Source: Procambarus clarkii
Lineage: Eukaryota > Arthropoda > Malacostraca > Decapoda > Cambaridae
Reading direction: 5' to 3'
DNA length: 64,000 nucleotides
Assembly: GCF_040958095.1 (NCBI RefSeq)
Contig: NC_091188.1
Location: 6,330,716 to 6,394,715, forward strand
The notes below the pieces were generated by a model, which was not told the origin of the DNA, made no database searches, and saw only the letters and a program-made list of their open reading frames with translations. The number at the start of each line of letters is the position of its first letter. Positions within the stretch are counted from its first letter, which is position 1. Shown in pieces: positions 41,560 to 54,084 of the stretch. The position numbers and the translations under genes were made by a program.

Positions 41560-42600
41560 TAAAAATAATCATATTTCAAACGTAGTTCAATACAGTAATT
41601 AGTTACCAAGCTCCAGCTCTTGTCCTCCGCCTTAGCTCTCTCTCGTATCTTCGTTAGTATCAGTCCAATTTCCCTGAAATTTCTACCCTCTGTATTTCAG
41701 ACATAGTTTAGTAAATGCAAACAATTATCAAACTCTAGCTCTTGTCCCCAGCTTAGTTCATTTGTACAAAATCATTAGTAACAGTCCAAATTTCCCTGAA
41801 ATTTCTACCCTCTGTATTTCAGACATAGTTTAGTAAATGCAAACAATTATCAAACTCTAGCTCTTGTCCCCAGCTTAGTTCATTTGTACAAAATCATTAG
41901 TAACAGTCCAAATTTCCCTGAAATTTCTACCCTCTGTATTTCAGACATAGTTTAGTAAATGCAAACAATTATCAAACTCTAGCTCTTGTCCCCAGCTTAG
42001 TTCATTTGTACAAAATCATTAGTAACAGTCCAAATTCCCTGAGATTTTTAGCCTCTGTATTTCAGACACCGTAAATAAGATCAAAACAGTTACCAAGCTC
42101 CAGCTCTTGTCCTCCACCTTAGCTCTCTCTCGTATCTTCGTTAGTAACAGATCAATTCCCCTGAAATTTCTACCCTCCGTATTTCAGACACCGTAAATAA
42201 AATCAAAATAGTTATCGAGCTCCAGCTCTCGTCCCCCGCCTTAATTCTCTTTCGTATCTTTGTAAATAAACCATCAATTTCCCTGAAATTTTTACCCTCT
42301 GTATTTCAGACATAGTAAATATGAAGTAAACAATTATAAAACTCTAGCTCTTGTCCTCTGTCCAAGCTCACTTTTGTAAAATCATTACTCTCAGTCCAAA
42401 TCACCCAACTACATTTTCAGACATAGTAAATAAAAAACCAGTTCAGTTATCAAGTTTCAACTCTTGTGCCCCAGCTTAGTTCATTTGTACAAGTTCTTTA
42501 TTTCCAACTAAATCACCCTGAGATTTAAGATCACCTTATTTCTAACGTAGTAAAATTAATCAGGGCATTAACCAAGCTACATTTCCTCAGCCTTAGATCA
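41560..42600. repeat. ~122-bp tandem repeat layer of left arm
   Basis: Core CCCTGAAATTTCTACCCTCT ... GACATAGTTTAGTAAATGC. Three units at 41,669-42,035 are almost identical with a period of 122; outer units vary in length and sequence. Mirrored at 52,063-53,103. Confidence 0.85.
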
Positions 42601-42724
42601 TCAAACATAAATATTTTCGATCAAGTCCGTCTCCTGCCTATCTGTTTATCAGAATAATTACATTACCCTCCCCTCCCCAACGTATCCAAAACTTCAATAA
42701 TCGTACTGTATTTGCATATTTTCT

Positions 42725-43255
42725 CTATATTCAGCTGTGTTCTTCACATTTTGTCCATGTTTTCTATGTTCACTCCATGTTCTTCAAATGTTCACAGTCC
42801 CATTCAGTTCATATTTTCACAAGTATCTCCATTTTTTCTGTAATCTTTCTCTTAGTGTCATTACTTTCTCTACAAATTCTAGTCATATTTTCTATGTTTT
42901 CATGTTCATCACATGTTCTCTTTACAACTTTTATACTCAATATTCATGCTAACTTCCATATTTTGTGTTCTTTGCAATATTCATGTTCCTCTACAAGTTC
43001 ATGTTCCGCACAAGATCACTTCGTTTTTTCACCTTCACTTACATGTTTTCTACATTCTTTGTCATATTCTCCATGTTCTTCACAAATCCATTGTTCATTC
43101 TTTGTATTCCCTATTCCCCTTATCATGTTTTCATGTTCTCTGTAAGTTCATATTCCCAGCATGTTCACTGTATTCATCAACTTTTCTTACATATGTTCTT
43201 TGCCATGTTCCCCATATGTTCTCTAGGTTTTTCCCCTTACATGTTATCTAACGTT
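42725..43255. repeat. Short CATGTTC/TTCTCC-type repeat layer of left arm
   Basis: The words CATGTTCT, TTCATGTTC and TTCACATGTTC recur every 10-25 bases. Mirrored at 51,408-51,938. The Phe/Ser-rich frames across it are by-products. Confidence 0.7.
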
Positions 43256-44245
43256 CCTTAACTAAAAAATCTTTCACCAATCAACTAAAAACATAGTCAC
43301 TTTCGTCATTTCTCAACTAAACTTATTATCCAGTCAACTAAAAATAGTCAGAAATAGCCTCGTTCAACACTGTTCTTAACTAAAACAACCTTTCTCTTAG
43401 CTAAAAATTGTCAAAGGAAACTTTTTTCAGCACTTTCTTAACAGGCGCTATGTTTCATCAAGAAAAAAATTGTCAATGGAAACTTTCCAAAACTGTTCAT
43501 AACTAGCTTTTATCCATCGTCAATCAACTAAAAATAATAACTTTCATCATTTCTTAACTAAACTTATTCCCCAGTCATCAGAAAATAACCGTGTTCATCA
43601 TGTTTCATTGTCATTTCATAACTAAAATTATCTGCCAATCATCAGAAAAAGTCACTTTCATCATTTCTTAACTAAACTTATTCCCCAGTCATCAGAAAAT
43701 AACCGTGTTCTTCATGTTTCATTGTCATTTCTTATCTAAAAATTATCCGCCAATCATCAGAAAAAGTCATGTTCATCATGTTTTGGCTTTTGCTCAACTA
43801 AAAGTATTCATCGGTCAACTAAAAATAGTTACTTCATCGTGTTTCCTTGTCATTTCTTAACTGAAATATCACTTCTCTCATCTGAAAATAGTCAGGATTA
43901 ACCTCATTCAACACCGTTCTTAACTAAAGTAACCTTTCGCTTAGCTAAAAATTGTCAAAGGAATCTTTTCAGCACTGTTCATAACTAACTTTATCCATCG
44001 TCAAGTAAGAAAATATAGTCAAAGATATCTATCATCGTCGTTCTTAACTGACATTTATACTTTGCGGAGCACTAAAATAGTCACTGTCATCATATTTGTC
44101 TTTTTCCTCAACTAAAGAGTCAAATGTAACTTTTTCACCACTTTCGTAACTAAAATTATATGTCGCTAAGTAAGAAAAAATAGTCAAATGTAACTTTTTC
44201 AACACTTTCGTAACTAAAATTATATGTCGCTAAGTAAGAAAAATA
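43256..44245. repeat. CAACTAAA/CATCAGAAAA repeat layer of left arm
   Basis: Degenerate repeats with CAGTCATCAGAAAATAACC, CATTTCTTAACTAAA and TCAACTAAAAATAGTCA, including two 60-70 bp near-copies at 44,125-44,245. Mirrored at 50,418-51,407. Confidence 0.75.
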
Positions 44246-46120
44246 GTCAAAGGTGCTCTCCGTTACACAAAAGTTACTCTTCGAGAAATCAAAGACACTC
44301 TTCAATACATCAAGGACTTACTCAAAGACACCAAAGTTACACTCTAAGACATCCTTCGAGACATCAAAGACATCCTTTAAGACTTCAAGGGCACTCTTCG
44401 AGATATCAAAAGACACTCTCAAACACTCAAAAATTTACTCGCATCCCTCAAAGTTATTCTCGGAGCTATCAAAAAAGTTAATCTCTAAAACAACAAAAGT
44501 TAATCTCGGTCATCAAAGTTGATCTGCAAGATATCTTCGAGTCATCAAAGTTACTTTTTCATTACATCAAAGACGCGTTCAAATACTACCCATGTTCTCA
44601 GAAGTCATTCTCAAAGTTATTCAAAGAGCTAACAAAAGTTATTCTCAGAGTCACCTTCGTTCTTCAGAGAAACTTTCCAAAACATCTTTGTTCATCAAAG
44701 TTATTCTCAGAGTTAACAAAGGTAATCTCTAACTCACTCTCAGTCATCAAAGTTAATCCAAGAGACGTCAAAGTTAATCTAAGACATCATCTTTCATCAA
44801 AGATATTCTCTCTAAGCCATCAATGTTCTTCTCTAAGACATAAAAGTTATTCTCTATGTCAACAAAAGTTATTCTCTGAGCTAACAAAATACTACTCATG
44901 TTCTCAAAGACATTCTCCAATTCATCAATGTTGTTTCAAAGACATCAAAGTTAATCTCAGAGTTATCCAAAGACATTCTCAAAGTCATCTAAAGTTATTC
45001 TCTAAGACATCAAAGATATTCTAAGAGTTATCAAAAGTTATTCTCAGTCATGTTATGTTATTCTCTAACTCTCTTCCATTCATCAAAGACATTCTCTAAG
45101 CCCTCAAAGTTATTCTCTAAGACAACAAAGTCATTCCCAGAGTCATCAAAAGTTATTCTTCGAAACATAAAATTTGCTCTGTAAGATATCTTCGTTCATC
45201 AAACTTATTCTCCGAGATATCTAAAGTTATTCTCAGAACAATCAAAAGTTATTATAAGACAACAAAAATTTATTATCAGAGCTACCCAAAGCTATTCTCA
45301 GAGTCACCTTCGTTCGTCAGAGAAACTTTCAAAACATCTTTGTTCAACAAACTTGTTTTCAAAGTCATCAAAAGTTAATCTAAGACATCTGCTTTCATCA
45401 AAGTTATTTTCAGAGACATCTAAAGTTATTATGTAAGACATAAAAGTTATTCTCAGAGACATCAAATGTTATTCTCGAAGTCATCAAAGATATTTTCAGA
45501 GACATCTAAAGTTAATTTCTATGTTATAAAGTTATTCTCAGAGACATCTAAAGTTAATCTTGGTCATCAAAGTTGTTCTCTAAACATCAATGTTGTTCTC
45601 CAAGACATCAAAGATGTTCTCAAAATCATAAAAGTTATTCCCAGAGCTATCAAAGTTAATCTCAGAGTTATCCAAAGATATTCTCATGTCCACAAAAGTT
45701 ATTCCAAGAGACGTCAAAGTTGTTTCAAAGACTTCAAAGTTAATCTCAGAGTTATCCAAAGACATTCTCAGAGACATCTAAAGTTATTCTCTAAGACATC
45801 AAAGTTGTTCTAAGAGTTATCAAAAGTTATTCTCAGTCATGATATGTTATTCTCTAACTCACTTCCATTCATCAAAGACATTCTCTAAGTCCTGAAAGTT
45901 ATTCTCTAAGACAACAAAGTCTTTCTCAGAGCTACCAAAGATGTTCTCTAAATCATAAAAGTTAATCTTAACTCACCTTCGTTCATTAGAGAAACTTTCC
46001 AATCCATATTCGTTGACCAGAGTTATTCTCAGAGTCATCAAAGCGATCTCTAATTCATCTTCGTTCTCCAAAGTTGTTCTCTAAGACACCTTCGTTCATC
46101 AAAGAAACTCTCCTTCTTCC
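44246..46120. repeat. ~20-bp CATCAAAGTTATTCTC repeat layer of left arm
   Basis: Roughly 90 degenerate units built on GACATCAAAGTTATTCTC(T/A)GA, the largest layer. Mirrored at 48,543-50,417. Confidence 0.85.
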
Positions 46121-46309
46121 ATCATGTTATTCTTTAAGACATCTTCAGTCATAAAATTTTCTCTCCAAAATGTAACTAGTTCAGCTTTTCATACCAAACC
46201 TGCATTTCTGTTAAAACATATTTTCTTAGACATTTTACCTTTTAAACTGTTCTCTGAACTACACTGTTCAAACCTACGTAACCTATCCTCTCCACCCAAT
46301 GTTACTTAG

Positions 46310-46650
46310 TTAACGTAACGTTCCTAAACCTAGCTTTACCTATCCTAACATACCTTACCTTACCTTCCCTATCTTACCTAACTTTACCTATCCTAACATA
46401 ACTTACCTTACCTTCCCTATCTTACCTAACTTTACCTATCCTAACATAACTTACCTTACCTTCTCTAACTTAACCTAACTTTACCTATCCTAACTTAACT
46501 TACCTAACTTATTCTGCTTAACATAACTTACCTTCATATCTTACCTAACTTTACCTATCCTATCCTAACCTAACTTGTCTTACATAACTTAATCTTACTT
46601 TCCCAAACTGATGTATCCTAACTTATCTAGTCCAACCAGACATGATCTAA
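46310..46650. repeat. TTACCTAACTTTACCTATCC repeat layer of left arm
   Basis: Degenerate units of CTAACTTTACCTATCCTAAC. They include CCTAA words, like the arthropod telomere repeat, but are not a clean telomere array. Mirrored at 48,013-48,353. Confidence 0.75.
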
Positions 46651-46679
46651 CTTAAGTATTCCTTCTTGTCTTTGTGTTT

Positions 46680-47095
46680 CGTCAATCATTGTCTCATATT
46701 CATTTACTCATTTCAAGGGTTAATTTCTCAAATGGTCACTTATGCATTTCAAGTGCTATTTGTTAGAGATTGGATATTTAAGCATTTCAAAGAATTATAA
46801 TTTCTCAAATGGACGTTTTTGCATTTCAAGTGCTATTTGCTAGAGATTGAATATTTAAGCATTTCAAAGAATTTTTGTTATATATGGGCATTTACTCGTT
46901 TCAAGGGCTAATTTCTCAAATGGTCATTTTTGCAGATCAAGGGTTATTTGTTAAAGTTCATCAAGTTGCCCATAAGTTGTATTAGTAGGTTCTATCTTAT
47001 GTTCTTATTCCCCAACCCTTTAACCTAACCTTTCAGATGTAGTTTGTTGAATATATTATCCTTTTCCTAACCTTTCAGATGTAGTTTTGTTTCTC
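46680..47095. repeat. Inner ~75-bp and ~45-bp repeat layers of left arm
   Basis: Units with GGGTTAATTTCTCAAATGGTC and GCATTTCAAGTGCTATTTG (46,710-46,950), then two units with CCTAACCTTTCAGATGTAGT (47,025-47,085). Mirrored at 47,578-47,983. Confidence 0.75.
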
Positions 47096-47578
47096 CTTTG
47101 TATATTTTTACCCAAACCTTCTTTCCTTCTTTTACTTTGATTCTCCTACTCCTTCTAACCCTCCTTTTCTATCTCTCTCCCTTATTCTCTCTCTTCCTCC
47201 CCCTCTCTCTCCCTCATTTGCTCAAATGCTCTCTTGTTTCTCAAATTCATGTCTTATTGCTCCCATTCTCACACCCTCATTCTCATTCACTTAGTTTTTC
47301 TTTTTCTCAATTCAAGTCTTAGTGCTCCCATGCCCACACTCTCTCTCATTCTCTCTTCTTTGGCCCCATTTTCTTCCGCCCCCTCTCTCTTACTCCTTGC
47401 TCTTCTTTCATGCTCTCACTCCCTTGAGCTCTTGTTTCTCAATTTCAAGTCTTAGTAGATCTGATTCTTTACTATTGTAATTTTATTATTACTAAGATAA
47501 AGAATGAACTTATATGTGAAAACAAAGTAAAGAAGGAAAGATGGTTTGGGTAAAAATATACAAAAAGGAGAAACAAAG
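47085..47578. other. Central spacer of the palindrome
   Basis: Similarity between arms fades over about 50 bp on each side. The rest is unique: CT-rich low-complexity DNA (CTCTCTCTCCCTC words) at 47,150-47,460 and AT-rich DNA to 47,520. No gene. Confidence 0.75.
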
Positions 47579-50500
47579 CTACATCTGAAAGGTTAGGAAA
47601 AGGATAATATATTCAACAAACTACATCTGAAAGGTTAGGTTAAAGGGTTGGGGAATAAGAACATAAGATAGAACCTACTAATACAACTTATGGGCAACTT
47701 GATGAACTTTAACAAATAACCCTTGATCTGCAAAAATGACCATTTGAGAAATTAGCCCTTGAAACGAGTAAATGCCCATATATAACAAAAATTCTTTGAA
47801 ATGCTTAAATATTCAATCTCTAGCAAATAGCACTTGAAATGCAAAAACGTCCATTTGAGAAATTATAATTCTTTGAAATGCTTAAATATCCAATCTCTAA
47901 CAAATAGCACTTGAAATGCATAAGTGACCATTTGAGAAATTAACCCTTGAAATGAGTAAATGAATATGAGACAATGATTGACGAAACACAAAGACAAGAA
48001 GGAATACTTAAGTTAGATCATGTCTGGTTGGACTAGATAAGTTAGGATACATCAGTTTGGGAAAGTAAGATTAAGTTATGTAAGACAAGTTAGGTTAGGA
48101 TAGGATAGGTAAAGTTAGGTAAGATATGAAGGTAAGTTATGTTAAGCAGAATAAGTTAGGTAAGTTAAGTTAGGATAGGTAAAGTTAGGTTAAGTTAGAG
48201 AAGGTAAGGTAAGTTATGTTAGGATAGGTAAAGTTAGGTAAGATAGGGAAGGTAAGGTAAGTTATGTTAGGATAGGTAAAGTTAGGTAAGATAGGGAAGG
48301 TAAGGTAAGGTATGTTAGGATAGGTAAAGCTAGGTTTAGGAACGTTACGTTAACTAAGTAACATTGGGTGGAGAGGATAGGTTACGTAGGTTTGAACAGT
48401 GTAGTTCAGAGAACAGTTTAAAAGGTAAAATGTCTAAGAAAATATGTTTTAACAGAAATGCAGGTTTGGTATGAAAAGCTGAACTAGTTACATTTTGGAG
48501 AGAAAATTTTATGACTGAAGATGTCTTAAAGAATAACATGATGGAAGAAGGAGAGTTTCTTTGATGAACGAAGGTGTCTTAGAGAACAACTTTGGAGAAC
48601 GAAGATGAATTAGAGATCGCTTTGATGACTCTGAGAATAACTCTGGTCAACGAATATGGATTGGAAAGTTTCTCTAATGAACGAAGGTGAGTTAAGATTA
48701 ACTTTTATGATTTAGAGAACATCTTTGGTAGCTCTGAGAAAGACTTTGTTGTCTTAGAGAATAACTTTCAGGACTTAGAGAATGTCTTTGATGAATGGAA
48801 GTGAGTTAGAGAATAACATATCATGACTGAGAATAACTTTTGATAACTCTTAGAACAACTTTGATGTCTTAGAGAATAACTTTAGATGTCTCTGAGAATG
48901 TCTTTGGATAACTCTGAGATTAACTTTGAAGTCTTTGAAACAACTTTGACGTCTCTTGGAATAACTTTTGTGGACATGAGAATATCTTTGGATAACTCTG
49001 AGATTAACTTTGATAGCTCTGGGAATAACTTTTATGATTTTGAGAACATCTTTGATGTCTTGGAGAACAACATTGATGTTTAGAGAACAACTTTGATGAC
49101 CAAGATTAACTTTAGATGTCTCTGAGAATAACTTTATAACATAGAAATTAACTTTAGATGTCTCTGAAAATATCTTTGATGACTTCGAGAATAACATTTG
49201 ATGTCTCTGAGAATAACTTTTATGTCTTACATAATAACTTTAGATGTCTCTGAAAATAACTTTGATGAAAGCAGATGTCTTAGATTAACTTTTGATGACT
49301 TTGAAAACAAGTTTGTTGAACAAAGATGTTTTGAAAGTTTCTCTGACGAACGAAGGTGACTCTGAGAATAGCTTTGGGTAGCTCTGATAATAAATTTTTG
49401 TTGTCTTATAATAACTTTTGATTGTTCTGAGAATAACTTTAGATATCTCGGAGAATAAGTTTGATGAACGAAGATATCTTACAGAGCAAATTTTATGTTT
49501 CGAAGAATAACTTTTGATGACTCTGGGAATGACTTTGTTGTCTTAGAGAATAACTTTGAGGGCTTAGAGAATGTCTTTGATGAATGGAAGAGAGTTAGAG
49601 AATAACATAACATGACTGAGAATAACTTTTGATAACTCTTAGAATATCTTTGATGTCTTAGAGAATAACTTTAGATGACTTTGAGAATGTCTTTGGATAA
49701 CTCTGAGATTAACTTTGATGTCTTTGAAACAACATTGATGAATTGGAGAATGTCTTTGAGAACATGAGTAGTATTTTGTTAGCTCAGAGAATAACTTTTG
49801 TTGACATAGAGAATAACTTTTATGTCTTAGAGAAGAACATTGATGGCTTAGAGAGAATATCTTTGATGAAAGATGATGTCTTAGATTAACTTTGACGTCT
49901 CTTGGATTAACTTTGATGACTGAGAGTGAGTTAGAGATTACCTTTGTTAACTCTGAGAATAACTTTGATGAACAAAGATGTTTTGGAAAGTTTCTCTGAA
50001 GAACGAAGGTGACTCTGAGAATAACTTTTGTTAGCTCTTTGAATAACTTTGAGAATGACTTCTGAGAACATGGGTAGTATTTGAACGCGTCTTTGATGTA
50101 ATGAAAAAGTAACTTTGATGACTCGAAGATATCTTGCAGATCAACTTTGATGACCGAGATTAACTTTTGTTGTTTTAGAGATTAACTTTTTTGATAGCTC
50201 CGAGAATAACTTTGAGGGATGCGAGTAAATTTTTGAGTGTTTGAGAGTGTCTTTTGATATCTCGAAGAGTGCCCTTGAAGTCTTAAAGGATGTCTTTGAT
50301 GTCTCGAAGGATGTCTTAGAGTGTAACTTTGGTGTCTTTGAGTAAGTCCTTGATGTATTGAAGAGTGTCTTTGATTTCTCGAAGAGTAACTTTTGTGTAA
50401 CGGAGAGCACCTTTGACTATTTTTCTTACTTAGCGACATATAATTTTAGTTACGAAAGTGTTGAAAAAGTTACATTTGACTATTTTTTCTTACTTAGCGA

Positions 50501-53500
50501 CATATAATTTTAGTTACGAAAGTGGTGAAAAAGTTACATTTGACTCTTTAGTTGAGGAAAAAGACAAATATGATGACAGTGACTATTTTAGTGCTCCGCA
50601 AAGTATAAATGTCAGTTAAGAACGACGATGATAGATATCTTTGACTATATTTTCTTACTTGACGATGGATAAAGTTAGTTATGAACAGTGCTGAAAAGAT
50701 TCCTTTGACAATTTTTAGCTAAGCGAAAGGTTACTTTAGTTAAGAACGGTGTTGAATGAGGTTAATCCTGACTATTTTCAGATGAGAGAAGTGATATTTC
50801 AGTTAAGAAATGACAAGGAAACACGATGAAGTAACTATTTTTAGTTGACCGATGAATACTTTTAGTTGAGCAAAAGCCAAAACATGATGAACATGACTTT
50901 TTCTGATGATTGGCGGATAATTTTTAGATAAGAAATGACAATGAAACATGAAGAACACGGTTATTTTCTGATGACTGGGGAATAAGTTTAGTTAAGAAAT
51001 GATGAAAGTGACTTTTTCTGATGATTGGCAGATAATTTTAGTTATGAAATGACAATGAAACATGATGAACACGGTTATTTTCTGATGACTGGGGAATAAG
51101 TTTAGTTAAGAAATGATGAAAGTTATTATTTTTAGTTGATTGACGATGGATAAAAGCTAGTTATGAACAGTTTTGGAAAGTTTCCATTGACAATTTTTTT
51201 CTTGATGAAACATAGCGCCTGTTAAGAAAGTGCTGAAAAAAGTTTCCTTTGACAATTTTTAGCTAAGAGAAAGGTTGTTTTAGTTAAGAACAGTGTTGAA
51301 CGAGGCTATTTCTGACTATTTTTAGTTGACTGGATAATAAGTTTAGTTGAGAAATGACGAAAGTGACTATGTTTTTAGTTGATTGGTGAAAGATTTTTTA
51401 GTTAAGGAACGTTAGATAACATGTAAGGGGAAAAACCTAGAGAACATATGGGGAACATGGCAAAGAACATATGTAAGAAAAGTTGATGAATACAGTGAAC
51501 ATGCTGGGAATATGAACTTACAGAGAACATGAAAACATGATAAGGGGAATAGGGAATACAAAGAATGAACAATGGATTTGTGAAGAACATGGAGAATATG
51601 ACAAAGAATGTAGAAAACATGTAAGTGAAGGTGAAAAAACGAAGTGATCTTGTGCGGAACATGAACTTGTAGAGGAACATGAATATTGCAAAGAACACAA
51701 AATATGGAAGTTAGCATGAATATTGAGTATAAAAGTTGTAAAGAGAACATGTGATGAACATGAAAACATAGAAAATATGACTAGAATTTGTAGAGAAAGT
51801 AATGACACTAAGAGAAAGATTACAGAAAAAATGGAGATACTTGTGAAAATATGAACTGAATGGGACTGTGAACATTTGAAGAACATGGAGTGAACATAGA
51901 AAACATGGACAAAATGTGAAGAACACAGCTGAATATAGAGAAAATATGCAAATACAGTACGATTATTGAAGTTTTGGATACGTTGGGGAGGGGAGGGTAA
52001 TGTAATTATTCTGATAAACAGATAGGCAGGAGACGGACTTGATCGAAAATATTTATGTTTGATGATCTAAGGCTGAGGAAATGTAGCTTGGTTAATGCCC
52101 TGATTAATTTTACTACGTTAGAAATAAGGTGATCTTAAATCTCAGGGTGATTTAGTTGGAAATAAAGAACTTGTACAAATGAACTAAGCTGGGGCACAAG
52201 AGTTGAAACTTGATAACTGAACTGGTTTTTTATTTACTATGTCTGAAAATGTAGTTGGGTGATTTGGACTGAGAGTAATGATTTTACAAAAGTGAGCTTG
52301 GACAGAGGACAAGAGCTAGAGTTTTATAATTGTTTACTTCATATTTACTATGTCTGAAATACAGAGGGTAAAAATTTCAGGGAAATTGATGGTTTATTTA
52401 CAAAGATACGAAAGAGAATTAAGGCGGGGGACGAGAGCTGGAGCTCGATAACTATTTTGATTTTATTTACGGTGTCTGAAATACGGAGGGTAGAAATTTC
52501 AGGGGAATTGATCTGTTACTAACGAAGATACGAGAGAGAGCTAAGGTGGAGGACAAGAGCTGGAGCTTGGTAACTGTTTTGATCTTATTTACGGTGTCTG
52601 AAATACAGAGGCTAAAAATCTCAGGGAATTTGGACTGTTACTAATGATTTTGTACAAATGAACTAAGCTGGGGACAAGAGCTAGAGTTTGATAATTGTTT
52701 GCATTTACTAAACTATGTCTGAAATACAGAGGGTAGAAATTTCAGGGAAATTTGGACTGTTACTAATGATTTTGTACAAATGAACTAAGCTGGGGACAAG
52801 AGCTAGAGTTTGATAATTGTTTGCATTTACTAAACTATGTCTGAAATACAGAGGGTAGAAATTTCAGGGAAATTTGGACTGTTACTAATGATTTTGTACA
52901 AATGAACTAAGCTGGGGACAAGAGCTAGAGTTTGATAATTGTTTGCATTTACTAAACTATGTCTGAAATACAGAGGGTAGAAATTTCAGGGAAATTGGAC
53001 TGATACTAACGAAGATACGAGAGAGAGCTAAGGCGGAGGACAAGAGCTGGAGCTTGGTAACTAATTACTGTATTGAACTACGTTTGAAATATGATTATTT
53101 TTAAATTTTAGAGGGATTGGAATGATAGTATTCTTTATACGACAGGGGACTAAGGTGGGGAACGTGAGCTAGAACTTGCTTACTAACATGATTTATTTGT
53201 GTAAAACTGACTTGCTTAATGAAAAGGAGCAAACATACTGACTTGCTTAATGAAAAGGAGCAAACATACGATGTTGGAAAATAGTTGAACTGAATGAAAG
53301 GAGAGAGAGAGAGGAGGGACGGTCCAGATATTATGAGAAGATAACATAAGATAAGAGGTCTGGCTGACCGGGCGTAAAGTAAACACAGGTGAGGCGACAG
53401 ATTGCGAGGTACGGGGGAGGGAGGGGGGTGTGATGTACGAAACCCTGAAAACAATGACTTACACAGGTGATTTTCTAAATTTATATGAATAACTAAGGCT

Positions 53501-53884
53501 TACATAGACGATTTTGTAAGTTGAAAACATGTAAAATATGTCCGTAGAGTTCTCCTGGAAGCCCTAAAGTGCTACACACGTTATTTGAATTTCTCCCATA
53601 AGGCCTTAACAAACTTCTAAGTCTCGGAAATTATTTTTCTCATAAGAACTTAACAAACTCGTATGCCATTATTTTTCATTATAAGAAATCCTTACTTCTA
53701 AAATCTGCGACTGACAAAATTTACCTGAAAACCCTTGGGGCGCACAGGGGATATTCTAAATTTACCTGAAACCCTTGGGGCGCACAGGTACCTTTTTTCC
53801 CTTTGGACCTGAAACCCTTGGGGCGCACAGGGGATTTTTCTCCCAGAAAAAAAAATTCGTCTGTGTGGCGCCAACCCTACTACT

Positions 53885-53944
53885 GAGGCCTGGTCGAGGA
53901 CCGAGCCGCGGGGACACTAAAGCCCCGAAATCATCTCAAGATAA
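53885..53944 (+). mobile_element. tRNA-derived SINE, right half
   Basis: GAGGCCTGGTCGAGGACCGA, GCCGCGGGGACACTAAAGCC and CCGAAATCATCTCAAGATAA, in the same orientation as 40,594-40,778. From memory, decapod SINEs join these two halves directly. Confidence 0.75.
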
Positions 53945-54083
53945 CCTCCCCCGCGATAACAGCTTGATGATTAAATGCAACCTCAGAATACTGAAAAGAA
54001 TTACTGAACAAAAAATTGTACCGCTTACGGGCTATTCATGCCCGTGCCACCTCTTGGGTGGCTTAATCTTTATCAATCAATCA
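53945..54083 (+). mobile_element. RNase H LINE 3' end, right half and tail
   Basis: CCTCCCCCGCGATAACAGCT, TTAAATGCAACCTCAGAATACTG and the two-hairpin tail continue exactly where 40,593 left off, compared with the uninterrupted copy at 11,811-11,985. Confidence 0.85.
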
Positions 54084-54084
54084 G

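Larger units (their letters stand above)
40779..53884. mobile_element. 13.1-kb giant palindromic (foldback) element, non-coding, Polinton-like ends
   Basis: The two halves are reverse complements: position x on the left pairs with 94,663 - x on the right, without any shift, from 40,779 to about 47,084. At every point I compared, the arms agree. The centre (about 47,085-47,578) is unpaired and CT-rich on its left. The ends are AGTAGTAGGGTTGGCGCC and its complement, so the element starts AG and ends CT. It is bounded by an exact 6-bp direct repeat GAGGCC (40,773-40,778 and 53,885-53,890). A 6-bp duplication and AG/CT ends are known of Maverick/Polinton elements. However, no capsid, polymerase, integrase or other gene is present, and the arms consist of layered tandem arrays as in foldback elements. 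The family is therefore open. It looks structurally whole and young, because the arms are nearly identical. Confidence 0.85.

Noticed and set aside
42737-51926. Paired Phe/Ser-rich or Ser/Lys-rich frames in both arms of the palindrome
   Set aside because: They follow the tandem repeats, shift frame between layers and have no motif. Identical pairs only reflect the palindrome.
40779-53884. Assembly fold-back artefact
   Set aside because: Flanking LINE and SINE resume in the same orientation, a 6-bp target duplication is present, and the arms diverge near the centre. Not fully excluded without reads.
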